Origin: JACKAQ01 sp020634975 [NCBI: Calditrichia bacterium]
GTDB lineage: Bacteria; Calditrichota; Calditrichia; RBG-13-44-9
DNA: 64,000 nucleotides
Assembly (NCBI GenBank): GCA_020634975.1
Contig: JACKAQ010000007.1
Span: forward strand, 1 to 64,000
Direction of reading: 5' to 3'
In this document: piece after piece, positions 33,457 to 42,867 of the stretch
Layout of the letters: every line of letters begins with the position of its first letter
Numbering within the stretch: the stretch's first letter is position 1
Position numbers and translations under genes: made by a program
The notes under the pieces: generated by a model
Told to the model about the DNA's origin: nothing
What the model saw: the letters and a program-made list of their open reading frames with translations, nothing else
Databases searched by the model: none

Positions 33457-34318
33457 TGGTGGTTTTTAGCAATCCGCCATTTTCTCCGTAACGTGTTTTC
33501 AACCATTGACTTAAGTGTGGTGCCTGCCATGGAAACGGGTGAGAGGATTCCGGCGTAGGCTCGAGAATGGACAGCGCTAGCGCTTCGTCGGAAATAATTC
33601 CGGCATCCTTCATCCTGCGCAACAGTTTGTTGCGTTTTTCCCGTAGTTTATCCGGTGCCGCATCCGGAGAAATAAGTCCTGGCGCATTGGGCAAAACGGC
33701 GATAGTCGCGGCTTCGCCCCAGGTTAGTGCATCGGGTAATTTGCCAAAATAACGCAAAGATGCAGCCTGGTAGCCAATAATATTTCCGCCGTATGGCGCG
33801 TGATTCAAATACAGTTGCAGAATTTCTTCCTTCGAATAGCGTATTTCCATTTTCAACGCTTGAAGGATTTCCAGCATTTTGTGTGCATAATTGCGTGATT
33901 TTGGATTAAATAATCGGGCAACCTGCATCGTAATTGTGCTGGCACCACTGACGCGTTTTTCTGAATTGACATTTTGCCAAAACGCGCGCACCACCGCTCC
34001 GGGATTTACTCCCGGGTGATAATAAAAATACTGATCCTCAAAAAAAAGGACGGTCGTTTTTAGCTTATCCGGAATTTTCAGATCAGGATTTGGAGGGAGG
34101 CACCACTGCTCATCTTGATTGAGAAAGACACGCAAAATCGGGAATTGTCGTGTGCTATCGGTTGACGGATCACCTAAAATAACGGTGCTGTAATCATTTG
34201 GAAATAAAGGAGTTGGCAGGGGAATTAACCAATACAACAAAAGTGTTGAAACAGCAATACCGAGCAAAATATATCGACAGCGGTAATTGGGTAATTGATC
34301 AACACGCAAAAATGTCAC
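33428..34318 (-). CDS. pbpC: penicillin-binding protein 1C, transglycosylase part (before frameshift)
   Basis: 296 residues. The N-terminal membrane anchor (residues 16-34) precedes a GT51 glycosyltransferase domain with FFEDQYFYYHPGVNPG (catalytic Glu-Asp), SGASTITMQVARL and YLNHAPYGGNIIGYQAA. The frame ends 13 codons after the C4A4 run, at QNPIGN. The continuing transpeptidase domain lies in the +1 frame (31945-33456). No alpha-2-macroglobulin-like partner gene, often found beside pbpC, is present. Both halves keep all catalytic motifs, so the break is recent, programmed or a sequencing error. Confidence 0.85.
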   Translation of the reverse strand: MTFLRVDQLPNYRCRYILLGIAVSTLLLYWLIPLPTPLFPNDYSTVILGDPSTDSTRQFPILRVFLNQDEQWCLPPNPDLKIPDKLKTTVLFFEDQYFYYHPGVNPGAVVRAFWQNVNSEKRVSGASTITMQVARLFNPKSRNYAHKMLEILQALKMEIRYSKEEILQLYLNHAPYGGNIIGYQAASLRYFGKLPDALTWGEAATIAVLPNAPGLISPDAAPDKLREKRNKLLRRMKDAGIISDEALALSILEPTPESSHPFPWQAPHLSQWLKTRYGENGGLLKTTIVPQNPIGN

Positions 34319-34529
34319 TACGTTTTCCCTGTTTCTGTTTCAAATTTACAAAACCAATAATAATTGTTTCCGTGTTCAAAAACAATTACTGGTAATGGAA
34401 TTATTACCAGAAAAGAAGAAAAACATATTTTTTGTGAAAAGAATCTGCTGTAAAGAGGAATACCTGATTCTCAGGTATTTTCAGGATTGGGAGAATCCCT
34501 GTGTTGCAAAAGTGATTACAAACTATGAA

Positions 34530-34811
34530 TTATGCTTCGTAAGGGCGCGTACGAACAATTCGCCACACAAATCCGAAAAAAGCGGTTACGACGCCAACAA
34601 CAGCCCAAAGGGAATCACCGCTGATTTGGATATCAACTAACGGGTTCGCATAATACCCGCCGGCGCTGTTTGCGCTTTGGGCGGCGTTTTGCAGCGTTGC
34701 AATTGCTCCGGGATCTGCGAGTAAAGAACCCTGAACATAAATGATGCCTAACAAAAGCAATGTTAAGACATACAAAATAAGTACAACTTTTCTCATATCT
34801 CTATTACGCAT
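34530..34811 (-). CDS. small two-helix membrane protein, unknown function
   Basis: 93 residues. The start at 34811 is supported by GGAGG six bases upstream. Two hydrophobic segments, about residues 7-27 and 66-84, flank a periplasmic-type Ala/Asn/Gly-rich loop (NAAQSANSAGGYYANP). No family is recognised. It overlaps the frame at 34804-35043 by 8 bp, which suggests coupling if that frame is real. Confidence 0.55.
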   Translation of the reverse strand: MRNRDMRKVVLILYVLTLLLLGIIYVQGSLLADPGAIATLQNAAQSANSAGGYYANPLVDIQISGDSLWAVVGVVTAFFGFVWRIVRTRPYEA

Positions 34812-35043
34812 AGGTCGCCTCCAATGAATCTACCATTTCGGATGAGTACAAAAAATTTGTTATGAATTCACTCCCTTGAAGACGCAGTAATTGAAGAAGC
34901 AGCAGTTTCAGCCAGTAAAATAAAGAAGCAGAAGTATTAATCAATTCCTGTCCATCGCTCGGGGTGAAGATACCAAAAAAATTAAACGTGTGCAATAGTT
35001 TCACACAAAAAAAATAAAAAATATTTTCTTGTTGTTGTGACAT
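34804..35043 (-). CDS. possible small protein, unknown
   Basis: A 79-residue frame ending 8 bp inside the next gene's start. It is rich in Phe/Leu with one possible amphipathic or membrane stretch (FYWLKLLLLQLLRLQ). There is no good Shine-Dalgarno before ATG 35043 and no motif. The GGAGG used by the following gene lies inside this frame, which is compatible with translational coupling. It may be a chance frame. Confidence 0.35.
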   Translation of the reverse strand: MSQQQENIFYFFCVKLLHTFNFFGIFTPSDGQELINTSASLFYWLKLLLLQLLRLQGSEFITNFLYSSEMVDSLEATYA

Positions 35044-35293
35044 CTGTCACTGCGAAAATTTAAAACCCTGTTTTGTGTTCGGCGTTTTTTGTTGCTAACT
35101 CCCTATTAATCAGTTAATAACCGGTTAATCTTTCAATGTGAAAATGCATCGTATGTTGCCAGCAGCTGCATTTTATTTTTTGTTGGATATTTTCTTTTGA
35201 AATATTATGCTTCGAAGCCAATAATCGATTTATTGAATACTGTTGTGTTGTGCAGCGCAGGACAATTACCCAAAATAACGGATTGGATGATTG

Positions 35294-36250
35294 ATGTACC
35301 GACTGTTTTTGTTGCTTGCCAAAGATCTTTTAGTTCCCGCCGGATTGTATTTTTGGCAATCCCGTGGAAAATACACAAAAATTGTTGATGCCATTTTGAT
35401 GTCGCTGTTAAGCGGCGTTTATACCATTTTTGTTTACGAAACTGCTGATTGGGCAATTTATGGATATTACTGGCGATATTTGCTCCCGATTTTTTGGTTG
35501 ACAGCTACCATTTCTCAAGTTATAAGTATTCGGAAAAAGAACCATCCGGAGCCGGGTATTGTTGCAAAAAATCGATTACGATTCGGGAGATTCTTTATTA
35601 GCGCTATTTCTTTTTTATTCGCTGTTTTTGCCATCTGGGCTGTTTCAGGAAATTTTCATTCCGGTACATCGGTTTCTCTCGCTTTCCCGTTAAAAAACGG
35701 CCAATATTACATTCTAGAAGGCGGTGATTCGCCATTGATTAACACAACACATCATGCACTTCCACCGGTTCCGCAAAAATATGCATTAGATATCATTGCA
35801 ATCGGCGAATTTGGCAAACGCTCCGTTGGTTTTTTTCCGGAATCGCCGGATGAATATTATGTATTCGGAAAATCCGTTTTTAGCCCGATCGATGGTATCG
35901 TAACTGCAGTTGTTGATCAATATGTCGATTCCCTTTCCGCGGGACCAAAAATGGATGAAAATGAAGCTTATGGTAACCGTATCATCATTCAAAATGATTC
36001 GCTCGAAATTATGCTGGCGCAACTAAAGCAGGGAAGCATTTCCGTTAGATTGGGTGATACGATCTTTTCAGGACAGCAAATTGCCGCAGTAGGTTGTAGT
36101 GGTGATGTCAGCGAGCCGCATTTGCACATTCAGGCAACTATCCCTGCAACCGATGCGCGTGTTCGTCAATATTGGGATCGATCCGGTATCCCAATGCAGT
36201 TTAACGGGCGTTTTTTGGTGAAAAACGACATTTTTGAAGCATCAAATTAA
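35294..36250 (+). CDS. membrane-anchored M23-family metallopeptidase
   Basis: A 318-residue protein. Four hydrophobic segments in the first ~125 residues anchor it in the inner membrane, and a C-terminal LytM/M23 domain faces the periplasm. The domain shows QKYALDIIAIG (the Asp is the expected second zinc ligand), SPIDGIVTAV, and the terminal SEPHLHIQ with the HxH zinc/catalytic pair. The usual His of the HxxxD ligand pair is Gln or is supplied by the earlier HH, so activity is uncertain. The start at ATG 35294 is directly preceded by an in-frame TTG. The family cleaves cell-wall peptide bridges. Confidence 0.8.
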   Translation: MYRLFLLLAKDLLVPAGLYFWQSRGKYTKIVDAILMSLLSGVYTIFVYETADWAIYGYYWRYLLPIFWLTATISQVISIRKKNHPEPGIVAKNRLRFGRFFISAISFLFAVFAIWAVSGNFHSGTSVSLAFPLKNGQYYILEGGDSPLINTTHHALPPVPQKYALDIIAIGEFGKRSVGFFPESPDEYYVFGKSVFSPIDGIVTAVVDQYVDSLSAGPKMDENEAYGNRIIIQNDSLEIMLAQLKQGSISVRLGDTIFSGQQIAAVGCSGDVSEPHLHIQATIPATDARVRQYWDRSGIPMQFNGRFLVKNDIFEASN

Positions 36251-36255
36251 GCCGG

Positions 36256-37122
36256 TTATTTAATCCCTAATTGTTTTTCCAACGCCAAAATTTTTCCTTT
36301 TGTTTCCTGATCTCCCGGTAAAATCGAATTTACAATTTTATAATTGCTTAACGCCGTACGATACCGGCGTTGACGCGCGGCATCTTCGGCTTTTTCTGTG
36401 TAAAACGCAACAATTCGAGCCTGCAAAGCCAATGCTTCTGAATTTGCGGGATCTAACCGGAGTATTTCTGAGGTGTATAAAACAGCATTGTCCGATTCAG
36501 GCAATGAATACCGTTTGCGTTCAAATGCAATATTTGCGCTTTCGAGTAGCGCCGTAATTCGGGGTGTAAGTGATTGTTTTTCCTGAGATTTAATATTCGT
36601 GTGGATTTGATTGATACGTTCTCGGGCAATTGGGCTGAGCGGTGATTCCGGAAAATCCACAATAAATTTTTGGTATGCGATCATCGCCTGGGCATAATTG
36701 CCGCTGTTATACACTTTTTCCGCAGCGGAGAAAAAATCGCTATCGTTTCCGGTGGTGGTTTTTCCAGTAAAAATAAACGCAAATGCGGCAGCAACCAGCA
36801 AAACAATGCTGCTGATGCCCAACATTAAACCGGTTTTACGAACCGGTTTTTTAACTGTTGTTTCACCGGAGTTGATTTCGGGGTTGGTTTGATATCTGGA
36901 ATAAAATCCGGTCGGATGATCACCGGAATTTTCCGCGCCACCGGGATTTTCCGTATTGGGTCGCACCTTGATATTTGGTTCACCGGCCTGTCGTAACGGT
37001 GTTTGGAAAATCGGCGCATGTTGTGTTCTGGTAGCAGAAGGAGATGGTTGTAAAAGATGTAAGCATTTGCGGCAAATGGTATGTTCTGAGCTGTTTTGCG
37101 TCCCGCATTTTGGGCAAACCAT
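36256..37122 (-). CDS. zinc-ribbon, single-TM, TPR-type protein
   Basis: 288 residues in three parts. An N-terminal zinc ribbon has Cys3, Cys6, Cys17 and Cys20. A disordered, Pro/Asn-rich linker and a membrane helix (residues 98-119) follow. The C-terminal helical domain has TPR-like repeats (KVYNSGNYAQAMIAYQKFIVDFPES is read in part as one repeat; AARQRRYRTALSNYKIV as another). The zinc ribbon would be cytosolic and the TPR part periplasmic, an arrangement used for scaffold proteins. It is convergent with the M23 gene (5 bp apart) and divergent from guaB. Confidence 0.7.
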   Translation of the reverse strand: MVCPKCGTQNSSEHTICRKCLHLLQPSPSATRTQHAPIFQTPLRQAGEPNIKVRPNTENPGGAENSGDHPTGFYSRYQTNPEINSGETTVKKPVRKTGLMLGISSIVLLVAAAFAFIFTGKTTTGNDSDFFSAAEKVYNSGNYAQAMIAYQKFIVDFPESPLSPIARERINQIHTNIKSQEKQSLTPRITALLESANIAFERKRYSLPESDNAVLYTSEILRLDPANSEALALQARIVAFYTEKAEDAARQRRYRTALSNYKIVNSILPGDQETKGKILALEKQLGIK

Positions 37123-37236
37123 CCGTAACCTCCTGAGCTTTGTTGTTGATGGCTGTCGACAACGATTTAAACGATCAGTAAATATTATTCAACTTCGATT
37201 GCAAATTTAGCACAAAATCCAAAGTTTTGTGTGTTA

Positions 37237-37269
37237 TAACGCAAAAAAATACAAATGCGTTTTAACGCA
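37237..37269. promoter_or_regulatory. repeated TAACGCA/TGCGTT sites between divergent genes
   Basis: TAACGCA (37237-37243), TGCGTT (37256-37261) and AACGCA (37264-37269) form nested inverted repeats, including TGCGTT-TT-AACGCA. They lie in the 269-bp gap between the zinc-ribbon/TPR gene and guaB. This could be an operator for either gene; no regulator is recognised. Confidence 0.3.
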
Positions 37270-37391
37270 ACAAACATCGCATGTAATATGACCGGATTCT
37301 GCCAAAGTAGCCCGAACTATTTTGAAAATAATGTTGTGCTATCCGCTTCACTTATTAAATTGTGCAGCAAACAAAGACCCAGGAGAAGGGC

Positions 37392-38858
37392 ATGACAAAA
37401 GTTGTGTATGAAGGACTGACATTTGATGATGTGTTGCTCCAGCCGGCGCATTCCCAAATTTTGCCGAAGGACGCGGATTTAAGCACTCGTCTGACAAATA
37501 GAATCCGGTTGAATTCGCCGTTGCTTTCTGCGGCGATGGACACTGTGACAGAATCTGCGATGGCCATTGCAATTGCCCGCGAAGGCGGCATCGGCATCAT
37601 TCATAAAAATATGTCACTGGAAGCACAAGCGACCCAAATCGATCTGGTAAAACGCTCAGAAAGCGGGATGATTATCGATCCGATTACGCTGACTGCCGAT
37701 CGCCCGATTCGCGCTGCGTTGGAAGTAATGGGAAAATACCATATTTCCGGCATCCCGATTGTCCAGGGAAAACGGTTGGTCGGTATCATCACCAATCGCG
37801 ATTTGCGTTTCGAACAAAATATTGATCAACCGATTGACAACCTGATGACCAAAGAAAATCTGGTTACCGCACCTGTTGGCACAACGCTCGAACAAGCCAA
37901 AGCCATCCTCCAAAAGCACCGCATCGAAAAATTATTGGTTGTCAACGAAGCCGGTGAATTGAAAGGCTTGCTCACTGTAAAAGATATTCAGAAAAAACAA
38001 GATTATCCGGCAGCCTGCAAAGACAATTTTGGCAGATTGCGGGTTGGCGCTGCGACCGGCGTTGGCGAAGATGGGTTGGTTCGTGCTGCAAAATTGATTG
38101 AGCGCGGTGTTGATGTTATCGTCATCGACACAGCACACGGACATTCCCAAAAGGTTATCGATTCAGTTGCGAGTTTCAAAAAACAATATGGCGATGTCGC
38201 GTTAATTGCAGGAAATATAGCAACTTACGAAGCGGCAAAAGCTTTAATCGATGCCGGTGTAGATGCCGTAAAAGTAGGCATCGGACCCGGTTCCATTTGC
38301 ACAACCCGAATTGTTACCGGCGTTGGCGTGCCGCAAATTTCTGCAATCATGGAAGTGCACAAAGCCACCAGCCAAGCCGGCATCCCGTTGATCGCCGATG
38401 GCGGCATCAAACACACCGGCGATATTGTGAAAGCACTTGCCGCCGGCGCTGATACGGTGATGATCGGCAGCCTTTTCGCGGGATCCGAAGAAAGCCCCAG
38501 CGAATCCATTTTACTGGATGGGCGACGCTACAAACAGGTGCGCGGCATGGGCTCTTTGGGCGCCATGCAGCAAGGCAGCCGCGACCGTTATTTCCAGGGT
38601 GAAGTTACCGAAGCGGATAAACTCGTTCCTGAAGGAATTGAAGGACGAGTACCATATAGCGGACATGTCGGCGACATTATTTTCCAAATGCTCGGCGGAC
38701 TGCGCTCCGCAATGGGATACACCGGATGCCAAACGATTGCGGAGTTGCAGCAAAAATCCCGCTTTATCAAAATTACAGGTGCCGGGATGCGCGAAAGTCA
38801 TCCGCACAATGTTGAAATTACCAAAGAATCGCCAAACTACAAATTGCGCAGTTCTTGA
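37392..38858 (+). CDS. guaB: inosine-5'-monophosphate dehydrogenase
   Basis: A 488-residue cytosolic enzyme that oxidises IMP to XMP with NAD+, the first committed step to GMP. The TIM barrel begins [16 protein letters not shown]. Two CBS domains are inserted at about residues 93-205. The catalytic loop [17 protein letters not shown] places the nucleophile at Cys303, and the flap region contains RYFQGE. The start at ATG 37392 follows AGGAG at 37381-37385, ruling out the 10-codon longer frame. Methylmalonyl-CoA epimerase follows 29 bp later. Confidence 0.96.
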   Translation: MTKVVYEGLTFDDVLLQPAHSQILPKDADLSTRLTNRIRLNSPLLSAAMDTVTESAMAIAIAREGGIGIIHKNMSLEAQATQIDLVKRSESGMIIDPITLTADRPIRAALEVMGKYHISGIPIVQGKRLVGIITNRDLRFEQNIDQPIDNLMTKENLVTAPVGTTLEQAKAILQKHRIEKLLVVNEAGELKGLLTVKDIQKKQDYPAACKDNFGRLRVGAATGVGEDGLVRAAKLIERGVDVIVIDTAHGHSQKVIDSVASFKKQYGDVALIAGNIATYEAAKALIDAGVDAVKVGIGPGSICTTRIVTGVGVPQISAIMEVHKATSQAGIPLIADGGIKHTGDIVKALAAGADTVMIGSLFAGSEESPSESILLDGRRYKQVRGMGSLGAMQQGSRDRYFQGEVTEADKLVPEGIEGRVPYSGHVGDIIFQMLGGLRSAMGYTGCQTIAELQQKSRFIKITGAGMRESHPHNVEITKESPNYKLRSS

Positions 38859-38887
38859 TTTCTGAATAAACCGATCGAGGCTAAATA

Positions 38888-39292
38888 ATGCAATATGAAA
38901 AAATAGACCATGTTGGCGTTGCGGTTCACTCGCTCGATTCTGTAAAAAAAATGTATAAAGATGTGCTCGGTTTAACACCCGTTTTTGAAGAAGAAGTGCC
39001 CGAGCAAAAAGTAAAAGTTGTCGGTTTCAAAGTTGGGCAATCGAATATTGAGTATCTCGAGCCGACATCGCCGGATTCCCCGATTGCCAAATTTTTGGAA
39101 AAAAGGGGAGAGGGCATGCACCATCTCTGCGTAGGCGTCGCCGATATTCACGCGGTTTTGGCAAATATGAAAGCCAACGGCATGCAATTAATCGATGAAC
39201 AACCCAAAACCGGTGCCGAAGGAAAACAGATTGCTTTTGTGCATCCCAAAAGCATGAACGGCATTTTGCTGGAGCTTTCTCAGGAAAAATAA
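38888..39292 (+). CDS. mce: methylmalonyl-CoA epimerase
   Basis: A 134-residue vicinal-oxygen-chelate-fold enzyme that interconverts (R)- and (S)-methylmalonyl-CoA in propionyl-CoA metabolism. Two betaalphabetabetabeta modules supply the metal ligands: His8 (KIDHVGVAV), the Gln of VGQSNIEYLEP, the His of MHHLCVGV and the Glu of GILLELSQ. Length is typical. GAGG precedes the ATG by 7 bases. It is probably co-transcribed with guaB and ends at the terminator at 39319-39349. Confidence 0.9.
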   Translation: MQYEKIDHVGVAVHSLDSVKKMYKDVLGLTPVFEEEVPEQKVKVVGFKVGQSNIEYLEPTSPDSPIAKFLEKRGEGMHHLCVGVADIHAVLANMKANGMQLIDEQPKTGAEGKQIAFVHPKSMNGILLELSQEK

Positions 39293-39318
39293 CCTGTTGT
39301 TTATTTTGAACTTAATGG

Positions 39319-39349
39319 CGGGATACTTTCGGTATCCCGTTTTGTTTTT
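39319..39349 (+). terminator. intrinsic terminator abutting the mtgA start codon
   Basis: CGGGATAC pairs with GTATCCCG around a 5-base loop, and TTTTGTTTTT follows directly. The last T is the base before the mtgA ATG. Confidence 0.85.
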
Positions 39350-40114
39350 ATGAAAAGATTTATCAAAATAGTGTTGATCACAATCGCAATATTGATCGGT
39401 TGCTTTGCGGTGTTTGCGGGCTACATTTGGCTCAGCATTCCCGATGTTGCATATCTCAAAAAAGAAAATCCCACAACAACATCGCTAATGGAATTTCGCA
39501 AAGCGGAAGCTGAAGCTGCCGGCAAAAAATATGCTGTCAAACAACAATGGCAGCCATATCGGCAGATTCCCGAAATATTTGTCCGAACGGTAACGCTCAG
39601 CGAGGACGCCGGATTTTGGGGACATGAAGGCGTAGATTGGGAGGAATTGGAAAAAGCGCTCGATGAAAGCTGGAAATCCGGCAAGCCGTTTCGCGGGGCG
39701 AGCACTATCACCCAACAAACGGCAAAAAATTTGTTTCTCACACCGGAACGATCGTATATCCGTAAGATACGCGAATATTTTATCGCCAAAAAACTTGAGG
39801 AAAACCTTTCCAAATCACGGATTATTGAAATATACCTCAATATAATTGAATTTGGCGACGGCGTTTTCGGTGTCGAAAAAGCATCCCAAAAATATTTTGG
39901 GAAAAGCATTTCCGAACTGGCATTAGATGAAATGGTTCGACTCGTCGCGATAATTCCCAATCCCATTCGCATGAATCCAACCAAATCCGGACGGGAATTG
40001 CGCTGGCGTTCGCGCGTTATTTTGAACCGGTTGCGCACCTACGATGATATTTCCGAGGAAGAATATTTGTTCAATAAAGATGTGTTGAATACATTTTTCG
40101 GGGGCGGATTTTAG
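39350..40114 (+). CDS. mtgA: monofunctional biosynthetic peptidoglycan transglycosylase
   Basis: A 254-residue inner-membrane GT51 enzyme that polymerises lipid II into glycan strands. One membrane anchor (residues 7-29) precedes the catalytic domain: Glu85 in LSEDAGFWGHEG, GASTITQQTAKNL (116 onward), RKIREYFIAKKLE and EIYLNIIEFGDGVFG. The start has no Shine-Dalgarno because the U-tract of the preceding terminator touches the ATG. The next Met is too far in to serve as a start. This is an unusual gene junction. A bidirectional terminator follows. Confidence 0.9.
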   Translation: MKRFIKIVLITIAILIGCFAVFAGYIWLSIPDVAYLKKENPTTTSLMEFRKAEAEAAGKKYAVKQQWQPYRQIPEIFVRTVTLSEDAGFWGHEGVDWEELEKALDESWKSGKPFRGASTITQQTAKNLFLTPERSYIRKIREYFIAKKLEENLSKSRIIEIYLNIIEFGDGVFGVEKASQKYFGKSISELALDEMVRLVAIIPNPIRMNPTKSGRELRWRSRVILNRLRTYDDISEEEYLFNKDVLNTFFGGGF

Positions 40115-40138
40115 CGATTTCGACCAAAAATGTGTCAA

Positions 40139-40177
40139 TAAAAAAGCCCGCTTTCGTTTCCAAAAGCGGGCTTTTTT
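40139..40177. terminator. bidirectional intrinsic terminator
   Basis: AAAAGCCCGCTTT and AAAGCGGGCTTTT form a long stem with a short loop. It has a run of T on the plus strand and a run of A before it, serving both mtgA (+) and the phosphorylase gene (-). Confidence 0.9.
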
Positions 40178-40194
40178 TATTTTTCGAAATGTGA

Positions 40195-42783
40195 TTATCC
40201 GTGAAATTGCGGTTGTTCGAGCCAGCGAATCAATCCCAGTTCCACCGGATTTGGCATCGATTTGTTGAATGGCAGCACGCGGATCGTAAAGCGATAATTA
40301 CCGCTGTTCGATGGCGTTATCGCAGCTTCGTAAACGTATGCACCGTCTTCGAGCTGCTTTTTGCGATTCATATCCACCAGTTCAAATTCGTCGTTGTGTA
40401 GTGCGTCTGTGCGCTCTTTGAAGAGATAAACCTGAACTTTAACATCCGCAGGATCGATTTCACCGATTTTGATTTTCGCACGAATTTTCAGCGGATCGTT
40501 GTATTGCAGAACAATTTCTTCGTTCAAATTCATATCTGTCAGTTCAACGTGAACATTCATCCATTGTTGCTGCATTTTTTCGCACCATGCGGCGTATTCT
40601 TTGGCAAGCTGATAGCTATCCTGGCTGTATTTTTCACCCTGCCGGATCGCCGGTTGATACAGTTGGTTCACATAATCTTTCACCATCCGGTGGGTGTTGA
40701 AATTTGGCATCACGCTGGCGATCGAGTGTTTCATCATTTTGATCCAATCGGTTGGCAAGCCATCCGCGCCGCGTTTGTAATACAGCGGGGCGAGATCATT
40801 TTCCATGATATCGTAAATGGCTTCACTGTCCCAATTATCCAATTCTTCCAAACTACGGTAATCCTCGCGATCGCCAAAAGCAAAACCGTTTTTGCCGTTA
40901 TAGCCTTCGACCCACCAGCCATCGAGAACGGAGAAGTTGATTCCACCGTTCAACCCGACTTTCTGTCCGCTGGTACCGGATGCTTCCTGCGGACGGCGCG
41001 GGTTGTTTAACCATACGTCAACACCCGAAATCAGGTCGCGGGCAACGCTCATATCATAATTTTCCACAAAGAAAACCCTGCCGCGAAAACCTTCTTCCGC
41101 TGCTAATGTGCTCACAAAACGAATCAATTCCTGACCACCCATATCTTTCGGGTGAGCCTTTCCGGAGAACACCAGTTGAACCGGTCGTTCCGGATTGTTG
41201 AGGATGCGTTTGAGGCGCTCTTTATCGCGGAAAATGAGCATCGCGCGTTTGTATGTTGCAAATCGGCGTGCAAATCCGATGGTGAGAATGTTCGGGTCGA
41301 GCATGTCCTCCAACCGGTGGAGATGCAATGTACCTACTTTGTTGCGCAAATTTTGTGAGCGGATACGTTCGCGAACATGGTTGAGCATGATTTGTTTGAC
41401 ACTGTTTTTGGCATCCCACAATTCCTGATCAGGAATACCGAAAACGCCGCGCCAATATACCGGCTCATCCACATGCTCGTGCCAATCCGGGCTCAAATGT
41501 TTTTCGTACAACTTGCGCATTGCGTAAACTGTCCAGGTGCTGGCGTGCACACCGTTAGTAATGTGCCCGATGGGGATTTCATCCACCGGAATGCCGGACC
41601 ACACATCTTTCCACAAATCCCGCGAAACGCTGCCATGAAGCTTACTCACACCATTGCGGAATTTGGAGAGTTTCAGAGAAAGCACGGTCAGGTTGAAAAT
41701 CTCGTAACCTTCCGGCTGCACTTGCGAGCCCAATTCCATAAATTGATAACGGCGAATGCCAACGGATTCCCAGTACCGCTGGAAAAATTTTTCAACAAAA
41801 TGGAGCGGAAATGCGTCGTTTCCGGCGGGAACCGGCGTGTGTGTGGTAAAAATTGTATTGCTGGCAACAGCTTCCAAAGCCTGGTAAAAAGACATTTTTT
41901 TCTCTTTCACCAACTGACGAATGCGCTCGAGTGCCAGAAAAACGGAGTGCCCTTCGTTCATGTGCCAGGCTTGCGGTTCGATGCCCATCGCGCGGAGCGC
42001 GCGAACACCGCCCATGCCTAATAAAATTTCCTGTGAAATGCGCATTTCTTCATCGCCGCCATATAAACGGGCGGTAATCATGCGATCTTCCGGCGGGTTT
42101 TCGGGTAAATTTGCATCCAGCAAATATGCCGGAATGCGCCCGATTTGAGCTCGCCAAATGGCAAATTTAACATCGCGCAGACCCAACGGGACAGTAACAA
42201 TCAAATCCGAACCGTTTTCTTTGGTTACCTTGTGCAGCGGCAAATCGTTGCCGTTGTGCGGAATGTAAAGCGCAATCTGATTGCCATGTGCGTCAATCTG
42301 CTGGGTAAAATAAGTTTGGTGATAAAACAAGCTCACGCCAACCAGCGGCAATCCCAAATCGCTGGCAGATTTCAAGTGATCGCCGGCCAAAACGCCAAGT
42401 CCGCCGGAATAAATGGGTAACGATTCGTGAAAGCCGAATTCAGCGGAAAAATAGGCAATTACTTTATTGCGATCTTTTGGAAAGGTTTGTTTATACCAGG
42501 TATTTTCTTCAGAAATGTATTCGTCAAATTCGCGAACCACTCGTTTATACATCGACAAATATTCCGGATCATTCACACAGCGGTCCAAATCGCGCTGTTG
42601 AACTTCCCGCAAAAATTTTATAGGGTTGTGGTTGGTTTTTGTCCAAAGCGCCGGATTAATCTGGCGAAAAAGCTGGCGCGCTTCCGGTGTCCATGCAAAC
42701 GACAAATTCTTTGCCAGTTCTTCCAGCCGTTTTATCTCGGATGGCAATTCTGGGATAACTTTAATAGACCCAACATACTGCAT
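40195..42783 (-). CDS. glgP: alpha-glucan (glycogen/maltodextrin-type) phosphorylase
   Basis: An 862-residue PLP enzyme that releases glucose-1-phosphate from alpha-1,4-glucans. It is the long-N-terminus bacterial/archaeal subfamily (opening domain IKRLEELAKNLSFAWTPEA), not the E. coli MalP type. Key regions are AYFSAEFGFHESLPIYSGGL, TTHTPVPAGNDAF, the HITNGVHASTW loop and the phosphate/PLP region NPRRPQEASGTSGQKVGLNG. The extra C-terminal ~130 residues form a beta domain. The start has AGGAG eight bases upstream. An extended -10 and a palindromic operator candidate lie 63-84 bp upstream of the start codon. Confidence 0.93.
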   Translation of the reverse strand: MQYVGSIKVIPELPSEIKRLEELAKNLSFAWTPEARQLFRQINPALWTKTNHNPIKFLREVQQRDLDRCVNDPEYLSMYKRVVREFDEYISEENTWYKQTFPKDRNKVIAYFSAEFGFHESLPIYSGGLGVLAGDHLKSASDLGLPLVGVSLFYHQTYFTQQIDAHGNQIALYIPHNGNDLPLHKVTKENGSDLIVTVPLGLRDVKFAIWRAQIGRIPAYLLDANLPENPPEDRMITARLYGGDEEMRISQEILLGMGGVRALRAMGIEPQAWHMNEGHSVFLALERIRQLVKEKKMSFYQALEAVASNTIFTTHTPVPAGNDAFPLHFVEKFFQRYWESVGIRRYQFMELGSQVQPEGYEIFNLTVLSLKLSKFRNGVSKLHGSVSRDLWKDVWSGIPVDEIPIGHITNGVHASTWTVYAMRKLYEKHLSPDWHEHVDEPVYWRGVFGIPDQELWDAKNSVKQIMLNHVRERIRSQNLRNKVGTLHLHRLEDMLDPNILTIGFARRFATYKRAMLIFRDKERLKRILNNPERPVQLVFSGKAHPKDMGGQELIRFVSTLAAEEGFRGRVFFVENYDMSVARDLISGVDVWLNNPRRPQEASGTSGQKVGLNGGINFSVLDGWWVEGYNGKNGFAFGDREDYRSLEELDNWDSEAIYDIMENDLAPLYYKRGADGLPTDWIKMMKHSIASVMPNFNTHRMVKDYVNQLYQPAIRQGEKYSQDSYQLAKEYAAWCEKMQQQWMNVHVELTDMNLNEEIVLQYNDPLKIRAKIKIGEIDPADVKVQVYLFKERTDALHNDEFELVDMNRKKQLEDGAYVYEAAITPSNSGNYRFTIRVLPFNKSMPNPVELGLIRWLEQPQFHG

Positions 42784-42845
42784 TTGGTGATCTCCTTAAT
42801 CTAAACACGATATGATTTTTATTCAAAAAAACAGGCAGTTATTTG

Positions 42846-42867
42846 ATTGGACCGTCCAATTATAACA
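42846..42867 (-). promoter_or_regulatory. promoter and palindromic operator candidate of the phosphorylase gene
   Basis: On the minus strand TGTTATAAT is an extended -10 (TATAAT at 42859-42864). Immediately downstream, covering the expected start of transcription, is the perfect 15-bp inverted repeat ATTGGAC-C-GTCCAAT (42846-42860). The arrangement suits a repressor of the LacI type; that is an inference. Confidence 0.5.

Noticed and set aside
37123-37391. Purine riboswitch before guaB
   Set aside because: No conserved purine-aptamer core or three-way junction could be seen; only short inverted repeats.
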